This document shows, piece after piece, positions 30,484 to 44,000 of a stretch of DNA of 64,000 nucleotides. The stretch is from Camellia lanceoleosa (lineage: Eukaryota > Streptophyta > Magnoliopsida > Ericales > Theaceae), in the NCBI GenBank assembly GCA_025200525.1, contig CM045762.1, positions 192,101,154-192,165,153 of the forward strand. Reading direction: 5' to 3'. Each line of letters opens with the position of its first letter. Positions within the stretch are counted from its first letter, which is position 1. The notes below the pieces were generated by a model. It ran no database searches. It was not told the DNA's origin and saw only the letters and a program-made list of their open reading frames with translations. The position numbers and the translations under genes were made by a program.

Positions 30484-33400
30484 TGTAGCACGTCCGCGGG
30501 GGACCTCGGCTACAGCTCGGACTCTCTTTTAGTTGTTGCGGTTCTTAATCTGAACCAAAGAGTCCACATCTGGCAAATCGTTTTAAGGAAAACAGATTTT
30601 TTGAAAAGTAGTGCCAAACATGGACTGCTTTGCGGTCTGTAGTCGCCACCTAAATATTTTTGAAAGGAATTTAGGAAACCCTGACTCGGTGCAGATGGCC
30701 ACACGTCCGTCATCACCAAAGTGACTTGGCTCGGGAGCTTGGGTACGATCGGGAAGGTCACTATGAGCACCCCTTTCATTCAAGACCGGCCTCTACTAAC
30801 CATGATATCCTCTTTCGAAAACATTACGTGTTCTTATTCCGGTTATTAGCCTAGATTTACTATGTTATGCGCACAGCAAACAAGTATAGACCAAATCGCC
30901 TACATTGGAACAAAACATTGTAAGTTTGTTTTGAAAATGATTTGCTACTCGCAAGTAGGCTAAAATGCAGGTTTTGCCACCCTCAAGCGGGCTTTTAGAA
31001 AAGACGGTTTTGCCACTATCTAGTGGGCTTTAAACTCACAGTTTTAATGTGTTGTCCCAATTTAGGTAATTCAACCTCCATCCACAGGCATTCATGCAGT
31101 TATCTCACATAAGCACTTAGCCGCATGTTAAGCATACTGTCATGGCAACATTCACACACATGCGATATGCTAAAGCATAAAAGCTCACCTAGTACTCCAA
31201 GCCAAAACAGAAGCTTATTAGAAATCCATGCATGGACCTAAGCATACTGAAATGTCTAATGCAACACATGCAAAGATGTAATCTAGGCAGGCTCGGCTAT
31301 CCTAGACATGGCATGTGAAATGCTACAACTATCACGTATTCAATTTTGGAATTGAAATACAATGCAGTTTGTATGATGTACCGAGCCCGGTGCATGTAAA
31401 CAAATGCATGGATGCACGCATGCTTTCATACTGTTATGCTAATTTAAATATGCCCTAATCTACCATCATAAGCAGGTAAATAAAAGGGATAGAAAGAAAT
31501 GGGGATTGGAAGACATACACCCACTCACCCACACTTATTACAATTATGCCCTCGCTCGGAGGGACCAAAATAATAATACAGTCCAAGATAATGAATGAAT
31601 AAATTATTACAAAATTCTAATTACTTAATAAATAAATGCAAAATAAAAGGGGGCCACAGCCCCTGCCTCGGGAGGCGCGAATGATGCATGCTCGATGTCC
31701 GCCTTGCCCGAAAATCCGCACCATGCCACTGTTGCCTCTGTTTCACCTCCGCCTCCTGAAAATTTCCAAAGTCCCAGAACACCTTCCAAATGCACTGCAG
31801 ACACCACCTACCGAGAGGAATGATCACCGGTGAAGCATGTGGCCACCGGCTGCACTTGATTCTATCGGCACAAAAAGATTGCCGGTCGGCACTAAAGAGT
31901 GCCGGTCGGCACTAAATTCCTGCAGGAGACAGTTTTGACAGCAACAAACAGCAGCAGTGCATGGTATGCAAATTTGGGACAAATGTTTGCACCAACCATA
32001 CTCCTTATCATATTTGTGACTCAAAGGAGTATAGTCCTTGGTTCTCGGACCACCAATCGCGCATTTCGATGCGTGATGGCCCAAGAGCCAAGTGTGCAAA
32101 TTTGATTTCAAATGTATGTAATGCAAACAAGCACATAAGGGTGCTAAACCTCCATCACATTTCACTTCAAGAGGCCTAGCATGTATGCCAATGTGATGCA
32201 ATCCTAGACATGGCAACTAGTATGCAAAATGGCAATATATGGCAAACATACAAGTAAGCACACAAGGCAAGCATGCAAACCACATGGAGGATGGACTTAA
32301 ACATGGATTAGGCAGCTCTAAGTAGGCCTAAAACAGTGGCCAAATGTCATGGAAATGAAGGCCAAAATACATACAAACATGCATGTGCACATGGTCCAAC
32401 ACTTAGGCATATTAAGGCAACTTTTTAAGCACACTTAAAAGGCACAAACATGGATACATAGCCAACATGTTAAACACTGAAAACATGCTAGAAGAAGTCC
32501 CGAATCAAGCAAACCAAGCAAGGATGGCATATTACACACTCACACACCTAAGGCTAGCAAGCCAAAATGCAAGGTGACTATATAAGGCATGTCATGGATG
32601 GCCTAAATGACTAAAAACAGATCTTATACATGGAAAAACAAGCACATTTCCAGTTTATGACCATCCACAAAAACAAAAGCAAGATGGGCTAACAAAGGAT
32701 GCAAAATTACGGTAAATCACATGGATTTCAAAGCAAGTGCATGATATAAAGGCCAAACATGGTTGAGCCCTTCTTCAATGTTGAAGAAGGGCTCAAAATA
32801 AGCCTACTTACAGTTTATTACATGCTCAAAAACAGATCATAAATCAGCCAAATATACTATGCAAGAAACATGGCATACAAGAGGATATTGAGATAGGTGC
32901 TAGATGCAGCCACCAAATGGCAAGGGGTCCTCAATCAAACATGAAGAGGACCCCAAAACAAGACTATTTGAAGTTTGGGTCGGAGCCCAAAAGTGCTTGC
33001 AACTAGGGCTAAGATATGAAACAAGAAAAGGCTAGAAAGGGGAAGATAGACACTTACCCTTGTAGACCAATGAACCAGCACCTCTTGGACCAAGCTTTGG
33101 TGCTCCTAAGCTCTGCAAATGACCTCCAAGTCGTTGGAAATGGAGTGGTGGTGGTGGTGCTAGGTGGTGGTGAAGGAATGGCTCAAGAACAATGGATTTT
33201 GGAAGTTGGATGAGATAGATATAGGGTTATAGATATATATGTTAGATATATATATATCTATCCTCTGGTTTTTTTGTTCTTGAATCACCAACCCTGCTGG
33301 GGAGAGGGAAGGTTGCTTATATAAGCAATGTAAGGGCCAAAACTTAGAGGCTAAGTCTTTCAAAAGGGTTCAAGGGGGGTCAAGGCTTATGTTAGAAGCT

Positions 33401-34216
33401 TGGACAGCTGGTAAGGCTTCTTGAGGAAGCCAAGACAAAGGGTCAAGGCTTCCTCAAGAAGCCATGAGCAAAGGGTGCACAAAAAGGGTCCAAAGGCTCA
33501 AAATGGTGCAAAATGGGCACATGTGTGCACGTGGGTCGAGTTCTGTGCACTCCAGCATCACCGGTGGCATGCACCAAGCTTGGGGTTCAAAGGGTTCAGT
33601 CGGCGGAAGGTTTGCTCATCGGCCAAAATAAAGTGCCGGTCGGCACTAAAAAGTGCCGGTCGGCTAAATATAGTGCCGACAGATGATTCCTTGGTCAAAA
33701 CATGGCCTGTGGGTATGCAAATCGAAGCCCCGGAAGTTAGCTTTCCAATGGCGCAAACCTTGCATCAAAATTCCTTCTGTGCAAAAAGTTATGCCCTTTT
33801 CCGTGAAGTCGCGCAGACTCGATCCAACCGGGATGATGCCCAGCTTCAACCAATCATATCTCCTCCACCCGGACTTGGTTTTGGGAGATTCTTGAGTGCA
33901 AAGTGAAGCCCCGGAAGTCTTCTTTCCAACAATGGTGGCCTCATAGCTTAACTCCAAGTGTGCAATTGAATAAGCCTGATTTAGCGAGGACTGCTCATCC
34001 CTCTCTTAGCGATTCTTGCCTATCTTCTTCTCCAACTTGGTTTCTCCCCTCTTCTCCTCTTTTCTTCAACTCCAAACCCCTAAACAAAGTGTTTTGAAGG
34101 GTTTGCCTCTCTCCTTGCCGGAGAAATCGAACTGCAGTTCGCACACATCTCTCAACACCGAGCAAACCATCAGTAATGCCCAAGTCTTGAGGGCGGTCAA
34201 AAATGGGGTGTCTACA
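30484..34216 (-). repeat. 3' LTR of the nested Ogre-like element
   Basis: 3733 bp, plus-strand start TGTAGCACGTCCG and end GGGGTGTCTACA. It contains a CTTATATAAG box (33316-33325), and TCGGCACTAA-type repeats near 31875-31915 and 33630-33675. The small open frames inside recur in the other LTR only because the two LTRs are copies. No gene is supported. Confidence 0.85.
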
Positions 34217-34229
34217 GTTGCCCCTCTTT
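34217..34229 (-). other. Polypurine tract of the nested element
   Basis: The minus strand reads AAAGAGGGGCAAC directly before the 3' LTR start TGTAGACACC. Its position and purine content indicate minus orientation. Confidence 0.6.
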
Positions 34230-34574
34230 GACAGAACTCGAAAGTCATAACAATGACGGGAGTGAATGTCAAAGCCCCGAGACGACCCATTTTTGACAAG
34301 GCCGAAGACTTGGACAGACAACAAAACAATGATAAGTAAATGGTTGTGCCCGCAGGCTGCCTACGTATCCCTTTGCAAGGAATCAAACCAGCGTAGTTCG
34401 GGGGGCAGGATGCAAAGTGATGCACAATGCAAGTGCATAACTTATGATCATGCAAAGGATGCTGTAACGAAGCACACATGCAACAGTTTTAAGCTAATGC
34501 TATGCAAGCAAGTAGACATGAACCAAACTACATCTCATGTAGAAAGGATGTAAGAGAATTATGCAATTCTCACG

Positions 34575-37135
34575 AACATGTGCGTTAGATACACAAAAGT
34601 GAACGAAATGTGATAGATACACTAAGTGGACGAACACGTGTGATGGATACACCAAAGTGAAGAGAGTGTGATGGATACACTATATGACTAAAGTGTGATT
34701 GATACACTAAGTGAAGCAAAGTGTGACAGATACACAAAGCAAAACGAGTGTGATGGATACACTAAGCAAATATGTGATAGATATGCTAAGCAAATGTGTG
34801 TGGTGGATACACAAAGGGGGCATGTGATAGATACAAAAAGTGAACGTGTGCGGTAGATACACAAAGTGAAAGTGTGTGATTGATACACAAAGCGAGCGTG
34901 TGATTGATACACAAAGTAAGCGTGTGTGATGGATACACAAAGTGAAAGTGTGTGATTGATACACAAAGCGAGCGTGTGATTGATACACAAAGTAAGCGTG
35001 TGTGATGGATACACAAAGTGAGCACGTGATAGATACACTACATGAAGCATAATGTGATGAATCTGATGGTGAGTGCGGTGAGCACAGTGTGATGGATACA
35101 CAAAGAGTGAACACAGAGTGTGATAGATGCACTAAGTGAATGAGTGTGATGGATACACAAAAGGTAAACACAAAGTGTGATAGATGCACTAAGTGAACAA
35201 GGTATGATAGATATACTAAATGTGAACACGAAGTGTGATAGATGCACTTAGTGAACAAGGTATGATAGATATACTAAATGTGAACACGAAGTGTGATAGA
35301 TGCACTTAGTGAACAGGAGTATGATTGATATACTAAAAGTGAACACAAAGTGTGATAGATGCACTAAGTGAACAAGGTATGATAGATATACTAAATGTGA
35401 ACACGAAGTGTGATAGATGCACTTAGTGAACAAGGTATGATAGATATACTAAATGTGAACACGAAGTGTGATAGATGCACTTAGTGAACAGGAGTATGAT
35501 TGATATACTAAAAGTGAACACAAAGTGTGATAGATGCACTTAGTGAACGGGAGTATGATTGATATACTAAGGGTGAACACGAAGTGGGATAGATGCACTT
35601 AGTGAACAGGAGTATGATGGATATACTAAGGGTGAACACAAAGTGGGATAGATGCACTTAGTGAACAGGAGTATGATTGATATACTAAAAGTGAACACAA
35701 AGTGGGATGGATGCACTTAGTGAACAGGAGTATGATTGATATACTAAGGGTGAACACAAAGTGGGATAGATGCACTTAGTGAACAGGAGTATGATTGATA
35801 TACTAAAGGTGAACACGAAGTGGGATAGATGCACTTAATGAACAAGTATGATTGATATACTAAAGGTGAACACGAAGTGGGATAGATGCACTTAATGAAC
35901 AAGTATGATTGATATACTAAAGGTGAAGGAAGTGTGTGATTGATACACTGAATGCAATGAAGTGTGTGATTGATACACTAAATGAAATGAAGTGTGTGAT
36001 TGATACACTGAATGCAATAAAGTGTGTGATTGATACACCAAATGAAATGAAGTGTGTGATTGATACACTAAATGAGTATGTGTGTGATTGATACACTAAA
36101 TGCAATAAAGTGTGTGATTGATACACTGAATGAAATGAAGTGTGTGATTGATACACTAAATGCAATGAAGTGTGTGATTGATACACCGAATGCAATAAAG
36201 TGTGTGATTGATACACCGAATGCAATGAAGTGTGTGATTGATACACCGAATGCAATAAAGTGTGTGATTGATACACCGAATGCAATGAAGTGTGTGATTG
36301 ATACACTAAATGAGTATGTGTGTGATTGATACACTAAATGCAATGAAGTGTGTGATTGATACACTAAATGCAATAAAGTGTGTGATTGATACACTGAATG
36401 AAATGAAGTGTGTGATTGATACACTAAATGCAATGAAGTGTGTGATTGATACACCGAATGCAATAAAGTGTGTGATTGATACACCGAATGCAATGAAGTG
36501 TGTGATTGATACACCGAATGCAATAAAGTGTGTGATTGATACACCGAATGCAATGAAGTGTGTGATTGATACACTAAATGAAATGAAATGTGTGATTGAT
36601 ACACTAAATGAGGATGAGTGTGATAGATACATAAAATGATAATGTGTGTGATTGATACACGAAATGAGGATGTGTGTGATAGATACAGAAAATGAGAATG
36701 AAATGTGATTGATACACTAAATGAGTATGTGCGTGATAGATACACAAAATGAGTGAATATGTGCGTGATAGATACACAAAACGAGAATGTGTGTGATAGA
36801 TGCACAAAATGAGAATGTGCGTGATAGATACACAAAACGAAAGAAGTGTGATTGATACACTAAATGAGAATGAAGTGTGATTGATACACTAAGGCAAATG
36901 AAGTGTGTTAGATACACTAAGTGGAGCAAATGACTGTGTGTGATAGATACACGAAGTGAATGGAGTGTGATGGATACACTAAAGCAAATAAAGTGTGTTA
37001 GATACACTGAATGAAGTAAATGAATGTGTGTGATAGATACACAAAGTGAATGAAGTGTGATTGATACACTAAGGCAAATAAGAGTGTAACTGATACACTA
37101 TATCAAATTAAGTGTGTTAGATACACTAAAGTGAA
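34575..37135. repeat. Large tandem array of GTGTGATTGATACAC-type repeats
   Basis: About 2.56 kb of short repeats share the core TGATNGATACACTAAATGAA. There are sub-domains: 34600-35040 with units of about 30 bp; 35100-35920 with composite units of about 57-62 bp alternating GATAGATGCACTTAGTGAAC and ATGATTGATATACTAAAAG; and 35930-36640 with regular 30-bp units such as GTGTGTGATTGATACACTAA. A larger period of about 238 bp is visible (ATGAGTATGTGTGTG near 36073 and 36311). Long open frames on both strands are an effect of the 30-bp period. The array lies between the 3' LTR and the pol relic, where Tat-lineage elements often carry such repeats. Confidence 0.9.
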
Positions 37136-39509
37136 TGATCTTGAGCTTGAAGTAGAGGTACACTCATACTTCGGAGCATTGACAAGGCCTGACGAGGTGC
37201 ATACGGAATGCAATCTCGGAGCTTACTGAAGTTGGAACAGACTCAGATGCCCGACATTTTCCTCTTTTGCTTTTGCTTTGCAGCCCGAAACTCATAGCTT
37301 CAGATAGGCCCCAGTTTTACTATTCACACTTATCGGGGGTGGGCCCTGCGGTTTCCGAAAGAACAAATTCCCTTCTTTGCACAAATGTGGAGAATGGCAC
37401 AGCACTCTGAGCACCAGATGATTTTTCTGAAATCGAAAGTGAGCATACGTTCTCAACTGGGTATTGAGCCTACGACTGAACACAGCGAAAATGACTCAAT
37501 AACGAAAAACAAAAAGGTAAACAACCTAAATACATCGAGACACGCTCGGAATGACTCAAAGCAAGAATCGAAACAAACAAAACAAAAGACACGACACACA
37601 GACGTGCACAGGGAGCCTGTTTTACCGGGTATTGTTTCCCACCCTTTCTCATTTGTGATTCTCACATCACTCGGCCCTCAAGCTCTGTTTTTCTGAAAAA
37701 GCCCCTTTCTCACTTTTTCTCTCAACGCACATCTCTCTATTCTTCAATCTCTCATTTTTTTATCCCTCCCCTGGGTGGTTGATGGGTAGGCAAGAAGTTG
37801 CGGGCTCTTGCCTCTAGCATTCTGCTAGATTCTCTTCTTCTGCTTACAACAGTGAACTTTCCCACAGAGGGGTTGTGCCACAACTGGGTGTGTAGCAAAT
37901 CTGCAGCTAACATCGGTCGATGATGCCCCGCTGGGGAGTTTGGATGTGGTTAGATCTATCCAGATGAGGAAGTGGAACATCTTGATCCATTCCAATTCGT
38001 GCTTCGCACTTGACTTAATACCTCGTTGCTTGGAGGGTGAGAGAGCTTTCAGCCCTTTGTTGTTGACCTCAGTTGTGCCTTTTTCTGGCAGGTAGAGTAC
38101 CCTTCTTGGCAAGTATGTTGAAAATGGGGGAAAGACAGGAAGCCTGACTCAACTGTGCCCCTAGTTCATTATTTCGACCATTTTTTGGTTTTAAAACAAT
38201 TTTGACCAACATGAAAGTTAGATTAACATGCTTATTCAACTTTTTGATTTTGAAAATCATGCAAGTTAGGTCGTGAGCACTGAAAATTTTCCTTTTTCGG
38301 GTCCAAGAAATGGTCCAGTTTTGGAAAAGATGGAATAATTTTCAAGAGAATTAGTCAACCTCAGTAAAAATTCTCAAAAACTATTTTTGCAAACGGCCAA
38401 TGCTCAACAAGCACGGAACCTACTCTTGAGATGCGCAACCTCGGATCCATAAGCAATGGAAAAATTGCCCCTTGTCTGAAGGACACTGCATGGCAACGGA
38501 AAGTTGCCCCTTGTTTGAAATGACATCGTGGCATTTTGAATGGCAACGGAAAGTTGCCCCTTGTTTGAACGGGACCGCAGCGCATTGAATGGCAACGGAA
38601 AGTTGCCCCTTGTTTGGATAGCGCCGTGGCATACTGCAATCAATCTTCAGAGTGACGATGACAACCAAACTCTCAGATACAGAGAAGGCAAGGATGATCA
38701 AAACCATCACATGGACACAATTGAATTTGAATTGTTTTACGGCTGGACTTCAGAATGAAGTTGCCTACGTATCCCAAACATGGGAATCAAGCCTTACGTA
38801 GTTCGGGGTTAAGGTACACTCGGGTATTTAACCTCTCCTTTTTATGCTCTAACTTTTGCCAAGGCGCCCGATGCGGATTTTCGACCTTGCAAGCTTCTTT
38901 TTCCTTTTTTTTCAATTCTTTTTCATTTTTTCTTTTTCTTCTTTTTCCTTTTAGGCTCTAACTTTTGCCAAGGCGCCCGATGCGGGTTTTCGACCTTGCA
39001 AGCTTCTTTTTCCTTTTTTTTCTGTATTTTTTTCTTCTCCTTCTTTTTTGTATATATTTTTTGCTTGCTCTAACTTTTGCCTGGGTCGCCCTTCCGGGTT
39101 TTCGGCCCAGCGAGCCTCTCAAAGGGTAAAAGTGTAACAAGTCCACGCCAAATGGTTTTTTGAGATTGAAGCTCTCTGTACCCCGGAGAGTGGCTGTTGT
39201 ATCGATTTGCAGAAGGATCCCTCTTTGGCTCTTCGAGCACATCGGATATTTTTGGCCCTAGTTTAAAGGGGTGTTTCTGATCTAGCCTTGCAAGCTTCTT
39301 CTGAAGACATCTGATCCTCTTGATCTGACTTTGGTGCCTCTTGTTCGAGGGCTGCTTTGAATCTGGCCACACAGGCCTCACATTGTGGTTGACCGTTGAA
39401 CATTCTGAATGCAAGTTCAAGGTTTGAAGGCAAGGACTCAAGTCTCGAGGCTGAGAGCGATCCTAAGCTGCACAATCTCAAGAGCGATTCCACACATGTC
39501 TTCGCAGGA

Positions 39510-39690
39510 CCGCGCAAAGCATTTTTTGAAAGTTTTTAAGAAAGCGACAAATCGCTCATGTGAAGACGATGTGGGACCAATCTGGATCAGGCTAGGGTGC
39601 TTCTCAGTACTCACACTAACAAGGATGATTTCGTTCATTAAGGACTTAGCAGGCCTCTCTTTCTCTGAATTGATCAAATTTTTGCAAATC
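39510..39690 (-). pseudogene. Relic of gypsy pol, linker before reverse transcriptase
   Basis: A minus-strand frame (39438-39728) reads SVSTEKHPSLIQIGPTSSS, then RFVAFLKTFKKCFARSCED, then MCGIALEIV. This follows the pattern of the protease-RT linker in Tat/Ogre-like pol, where a conserved segment of the type LLKEFKDVFAWSYEDMPGI precedes the reverse transcriptase. No RT motif follows. I read it as a leftover of an autonomous ancestor. The similarity is by eye only. Confidence 0.4.
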
Positions 39691-40993
39691 AGGAATTCCT
39701 TCCTCTTCGTTTTCACCTCGGTGTTCAAAAGTTTTGAAAAACTTAGGTCGTTACAATGACTTCAAGGCACAAGAGAGCGTGGGATGCCTTGCCATTTCAT
39801 TCAAATTTTGGCACAACTAGCACACGGCGAAGCAAATGCGAGGCGTGAAATCCTTCTTTGTTTCATTCAGATCTGTTGGTGTAACTGGCTCCACGGCAGA
39901 AACAGACTCAAAAGAAAAAGAAAAGACAAACACAAAAAAGGCAAGTGATGTCCGAGGTAACACCCCCGAAATCACCCGACTCTGGCACAACGAGACAGAC
40001 TCGATACAACAAGACTGACTCAACAGGACCGGCTCGATATAACGAGACAGACTCGGCAGGACTGACCTGATACCATGAGACAGACTTGGCAGGACTGACC
40101 TGATACAACAAGACAGACTCAACAGGGCTGACTCGATACAACAAGACAGACTCAACAGGGCTGACTCGATACAACAAGACAGACTCAATACCCAAGTCAA
40201 AAGGTAGGATAAACAGCATTTGCAAATGCTCAAAATAGTGCGTGCCATCCATCACATCGGAAGTAAACTGAGCACCGATGACAAGTGGTTCATCCCCTGA
40301 TCACATAATAACACAGGTCCAGAGTACCCGGGGTATATCAGACCCTTCTGAAGCTATGGTTCCAAGACTACTTAGCAAAAGGGAAAACAGACAGCATCTC
40401 AGCTCAACTTTACCGAAACAGATCTGGTAGAGTGAACGATCAGATTCTATCATCGATCATCGTTCCGAAATCATCGCCTCAAATCAATCGATACCCGCAG
40501 ATATGACTGATCCTCAAAATACTATCTTGGTGCCCAAGTCGGATACCGATCTTGCAAACCGGTATACGCATTCCTGAGGTACACTCTAAAAGCACATAGC
40601 AAGTAAAGAGAGCCAAAACACCCCTATGTTGGGGTAGGGTTTCCTGTCCTATTTTGTCGAGCTAGGGTTTCACTATGCACGCAGCCGGTTTCAAACAACC
40701 TATATCGGGTAAGCAACTTTGTCCTAGTTTGGAATGGTCACTATGGATTCGAATATGCACTAGGTCGAATGGTCAAGGGTGCCCCGGTAAAACCAGGGTT
40801 TGTGTTCTATCTTGGCGAGAGCATAGCCGTCGACCTTATGGACATGCCTTGACAAGACAAGCCTCCAAAGAAACCGCCAGAATAGCAGATGGCCAACACG
40901 GTGTCCTAGGCGCACCAATGCACATGCAATGCAAAGAAACACATAAGTGAAGTCAAAATAGGATATCACGAGTTCGAGTCAAGCTCTCTAAGC

Positions 40994-41010
40994 TCCCAAT
41001 GAGTCGTCGA
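40994..41010 (-). other. Putative primer binding site of the nested element
   Basis: Just inside the right LTR the minus strand reads GACGACTCATTGGGAGC. From memory, Ogre-type elements use a site close to GGCGACTCCACTGGGGA that pairs with tRNA-Arg, so this looks like a diverged version lacking the usual leading TGG. A weak primer site would limit further copying. Confidence 0.35.
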
Positions 41011-41012
41011 AC

Positions 41013-44000
41013 TGTATGCGTCCATGAGGACCTCGATCTGACTCGGACTCTCTTTTAGTTGTTGCGGTTCTTAATCTGAACCAAAGAGTCCACATCTGGC
41101 AAATCGTTTTAAGGAAAACAGATTTTTTGAAAAGTAGTGCCAAACATGGACTGCTTTGCCAGATTACAGAGTCGCCACCTAAATATTTTTTGAAAGGGGG
41201 AATTTAGGAAACCCTGACTCGGTGCCGAAGGCCACACGTCCGTCATCACCAAAGTGACTTGGCTCGGGAGCTTGGGTACGATCGGGGAAGGTCAGCTATG
41301 AGCACCCCCTTTCGCCCGGTCCGAAGACCGGCCTCTACTAACCATGATATCCTCTTTCGAAAACATTACGTGTTCTTATTCCGGTTATTAGCCTAGATTT
41401 ACTATGTTATGCGCACAGCAAACAAGTATAGACCAAATCGCCTACATTGGAACAAAACATTGTAAGTTTGTTTTGAAAATGATTTGCTACTCGCAAGTAG
41501 GCTAAAATGCAGGTTTTGCCACCCTCAAGCGGGCTTTTAGAAAAGACGGTTTTGCCACTATCTAGTGGGCTTTAAACTCACAGTTTTAATGTGTTGTCCC
41601 AATTTAGGTAATTCAACCTCCATCCACAGGCATTCATGCAGTTATCTCACATAAGCACTTAGCGCATGTTAAGCATCTTGTCATGGCAACATTCACACAT
41701 GCGATATGCTAAAGCATAAAAGCTCACCTAGTACTCCAAGCCAAAAGCGAAGCTTATTAGAAACCCATGCTGGGACCTAAGCATACTGAAATGTCTAATG
41801 CAACACATGCAAAGATGTAATCTAGGCAGGCTCGGCTATCCTAGACATGGCATGTGAAATGCTACAACTATCACGTATTCAATTTTGGAATTGAAATACA
41901 ATGCAGTTTGTATGATGTACCGAGCCCGGTGCATGTAAACAAATGCATGGATGCACGCATGCTTTCATACTGTTATGCTAATTTAAATATGCCCTAATCT
42001 ACCATCATAAGCAGGTAAATAAAAGGGATAGAAAGAAATGGGGATTGGAAGACATACACCCACTCACCCACACTTATTACAATTATGCCCTCGCTCGGAG
42101 GGACCAAAATAATAATACAGTCCAAGATAATGAATGAATAAATTATTACAAAATTCTAATTACTTAATAAATAAATGCAAAATAAAAGGGGGCCACAGCC
42201 CCTGCCTCGGGAGGCGCGAATGATGCATGCTCGATGTCCGCCTTGCCCGAAAATCCGCACCATGCCACTGTTGCCTCTGTTTCACTGTCCTGCCTCCCTG
42301 GAAAATTTCCAAAGTCCCAGAACACCTTCCAAATGCACTGCAGTACACCACCGGCTGGAGGGAATGATCACCGGCTGAAGCATGTGGCCACCGGCTGCAC
42401 TTGATTCTATCGGCACAAAAAGATTGCCGGTCGGCACTAAAGAGTGCCGGTCGGCACTAAATTCCTGCAGGAGACAGTTTTGACAGCAACAAACAGCAGC
42501 AGTGCATGGTATGCAAATTTGGGACAAATGTTTGCACCAACCATACTCCTTATCATATTTGTGACTCAAAGGAGTATAGTCCTTGGTTCTCGGACCACCA
42601 ATCGCGCATTTCGATGCGTGATGGCCCAAGAGCCAAGTGTGCAAATTTGATTTCAAATGTATGTAATGCAAACAAGCACATAAGGGTGCTAAACCTCCAT
42701 CACATTTCACTTCAAGAGGCCTAGCATGTATGCCAATGTGATGCAATCCTAGACATGGCAACTAGTATGCAAAATGGCAATATATGGCAAACATACAAGT
42801 AAGCACACAAGGCAAGCATGCAAACCACATGGAGGATGGACTTAAACATGGATTAGGCAGCTCTAAGTAGGCCTAAAACAGTGGCCAAATGTCATGGAAA
42901 TGAAGGCCAAAATACATACAAACATGCATGTGCACATGGTCCAACACTTAGGCATATTAAGGCAACTTTTTAAGCACACTTAAAAGGCACAAACATGGAT
43001 ACATAGCCAACATGTTAAACACTGAAAACATGCTAGAAGAAGTCCCGAATCAAGCAAACCAAGCAAGGATGGCATATTACACACTCACACACCTAAGGCT
43101 AGCAAGCCAAAATGCAAGGTGACTATATAAGGCATGTCATTGATGGCCTAAATGACTAAAAACAGATCTTATACATGGAAAAACAAGCACATTTCCAGTT
43201 TATGACCATCCACAAAAACAAAAGCAAGATGGGCTAACAAAGGATGCAAAATTACGGTAAATCACATGGATTTCAAAGCAAGTGCATGATATAAAGGCCA
43301 AACATGGTTGAGCCCTTCTTCAATGTTGAAGAAGGGCTCAAAATAAGCCTACTTACAGTTTATTACATGCTCAAAAACAGATCATAAATCAGCCAAATAT
43401 ACTATGCAAGAAACATGGCATACAAGAGGATATTGAGATAGGTGCTAGATGCAGCCACCAAATGGCAAGGGGTCCTCAATCAAACATGAAGAGGACCCCA
43501 AAACAAGACTATTTGAAGTTTGGGTCGGAGCCCAAAAGTGCTTGCAACTAGGGCTAAGATATGAAACAAGAAAAGGCTAGAAAGGGGAAGATAGACACTT
43601 ACCCTTGTAGACCAATGAACCAGCACCTCTTGGACCAAGCTTTGGTGCTCCTAAGCTCTGCAAATGACCTCCAAGTCGTTGGAAATGGAGTGGTGGTGGT
43701 GGTGCTAGGTGGTGGTGAAGGAATGGCTCAAGAACAATGGATTTTGGAAGTTGGATGAGATAGATATAGGGTTATAGATATATATGTTAGATATATATAT
43801 ATCTATCCTCTGGTTTTTTTGTTCTTGAATCACCAACCCTGCTGGGGAGAGGGAAGGTTGCTTATATAAGCAATGTAAGGGCCAAAACTTAGAGGCTAAG
43901 TCTTTCAAAAGGGTTCAAGGGGGGTCAAGGCTTATGTTAGAAGCTTGGACAGCTGGTAAGGCTTCTTGAGGAAGCCAAGACAAAGGGTCAAGGCTTCCTC

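Larger units (their letters stand above)
37136..41012 (-). other. Non-coding interior of the nested element
   Basis: No gag, protease, reverse transcriptase or integrase gene is found. Three smaller arrays lie here: 38454-38631 (four units with GGCAACGGAAAGTTGCCCCT), 38848-39115 (three units with TCTAACTTTTGCCAAGGCGC) and 39990-40190 (about six units with GACAGACTCAACAGGGCTGA). A pol-like relic is at 39510-39690. The pair TGCCTACGTATCCC and CGTAGTTCGGGG occurs at 34358-34403 and again at 38762-38808, with nearly the same spacing. Confidence 0.6.

Noticed and set aside
33230..33262. TA-rich TATATATATATC run as a promoter
   Set aside because: Simple-sequence AT repeat inside an LTR; no supporting context.
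31621..34479. Several 60-160 residue frames conserved at 42160-44900
   Set aside because: Conserved only because both regions are LTRs of the same element; no domain, splice pattern or biased conservation.
34688..37007. Long minus- and plus-strand open frames with repeated Tyr/Ser/His or Cys/Ile/Asp motifs
   Set aside because: They arise from a tandem array whose 30-bp period is a multiple of three; both strands are open and no domain or start context is present.
34575..37135. CRISPR-like array
   Set aside because: Repeats are contiguous, diverging and lack unique spacers; setting is a plant retrotransposon.
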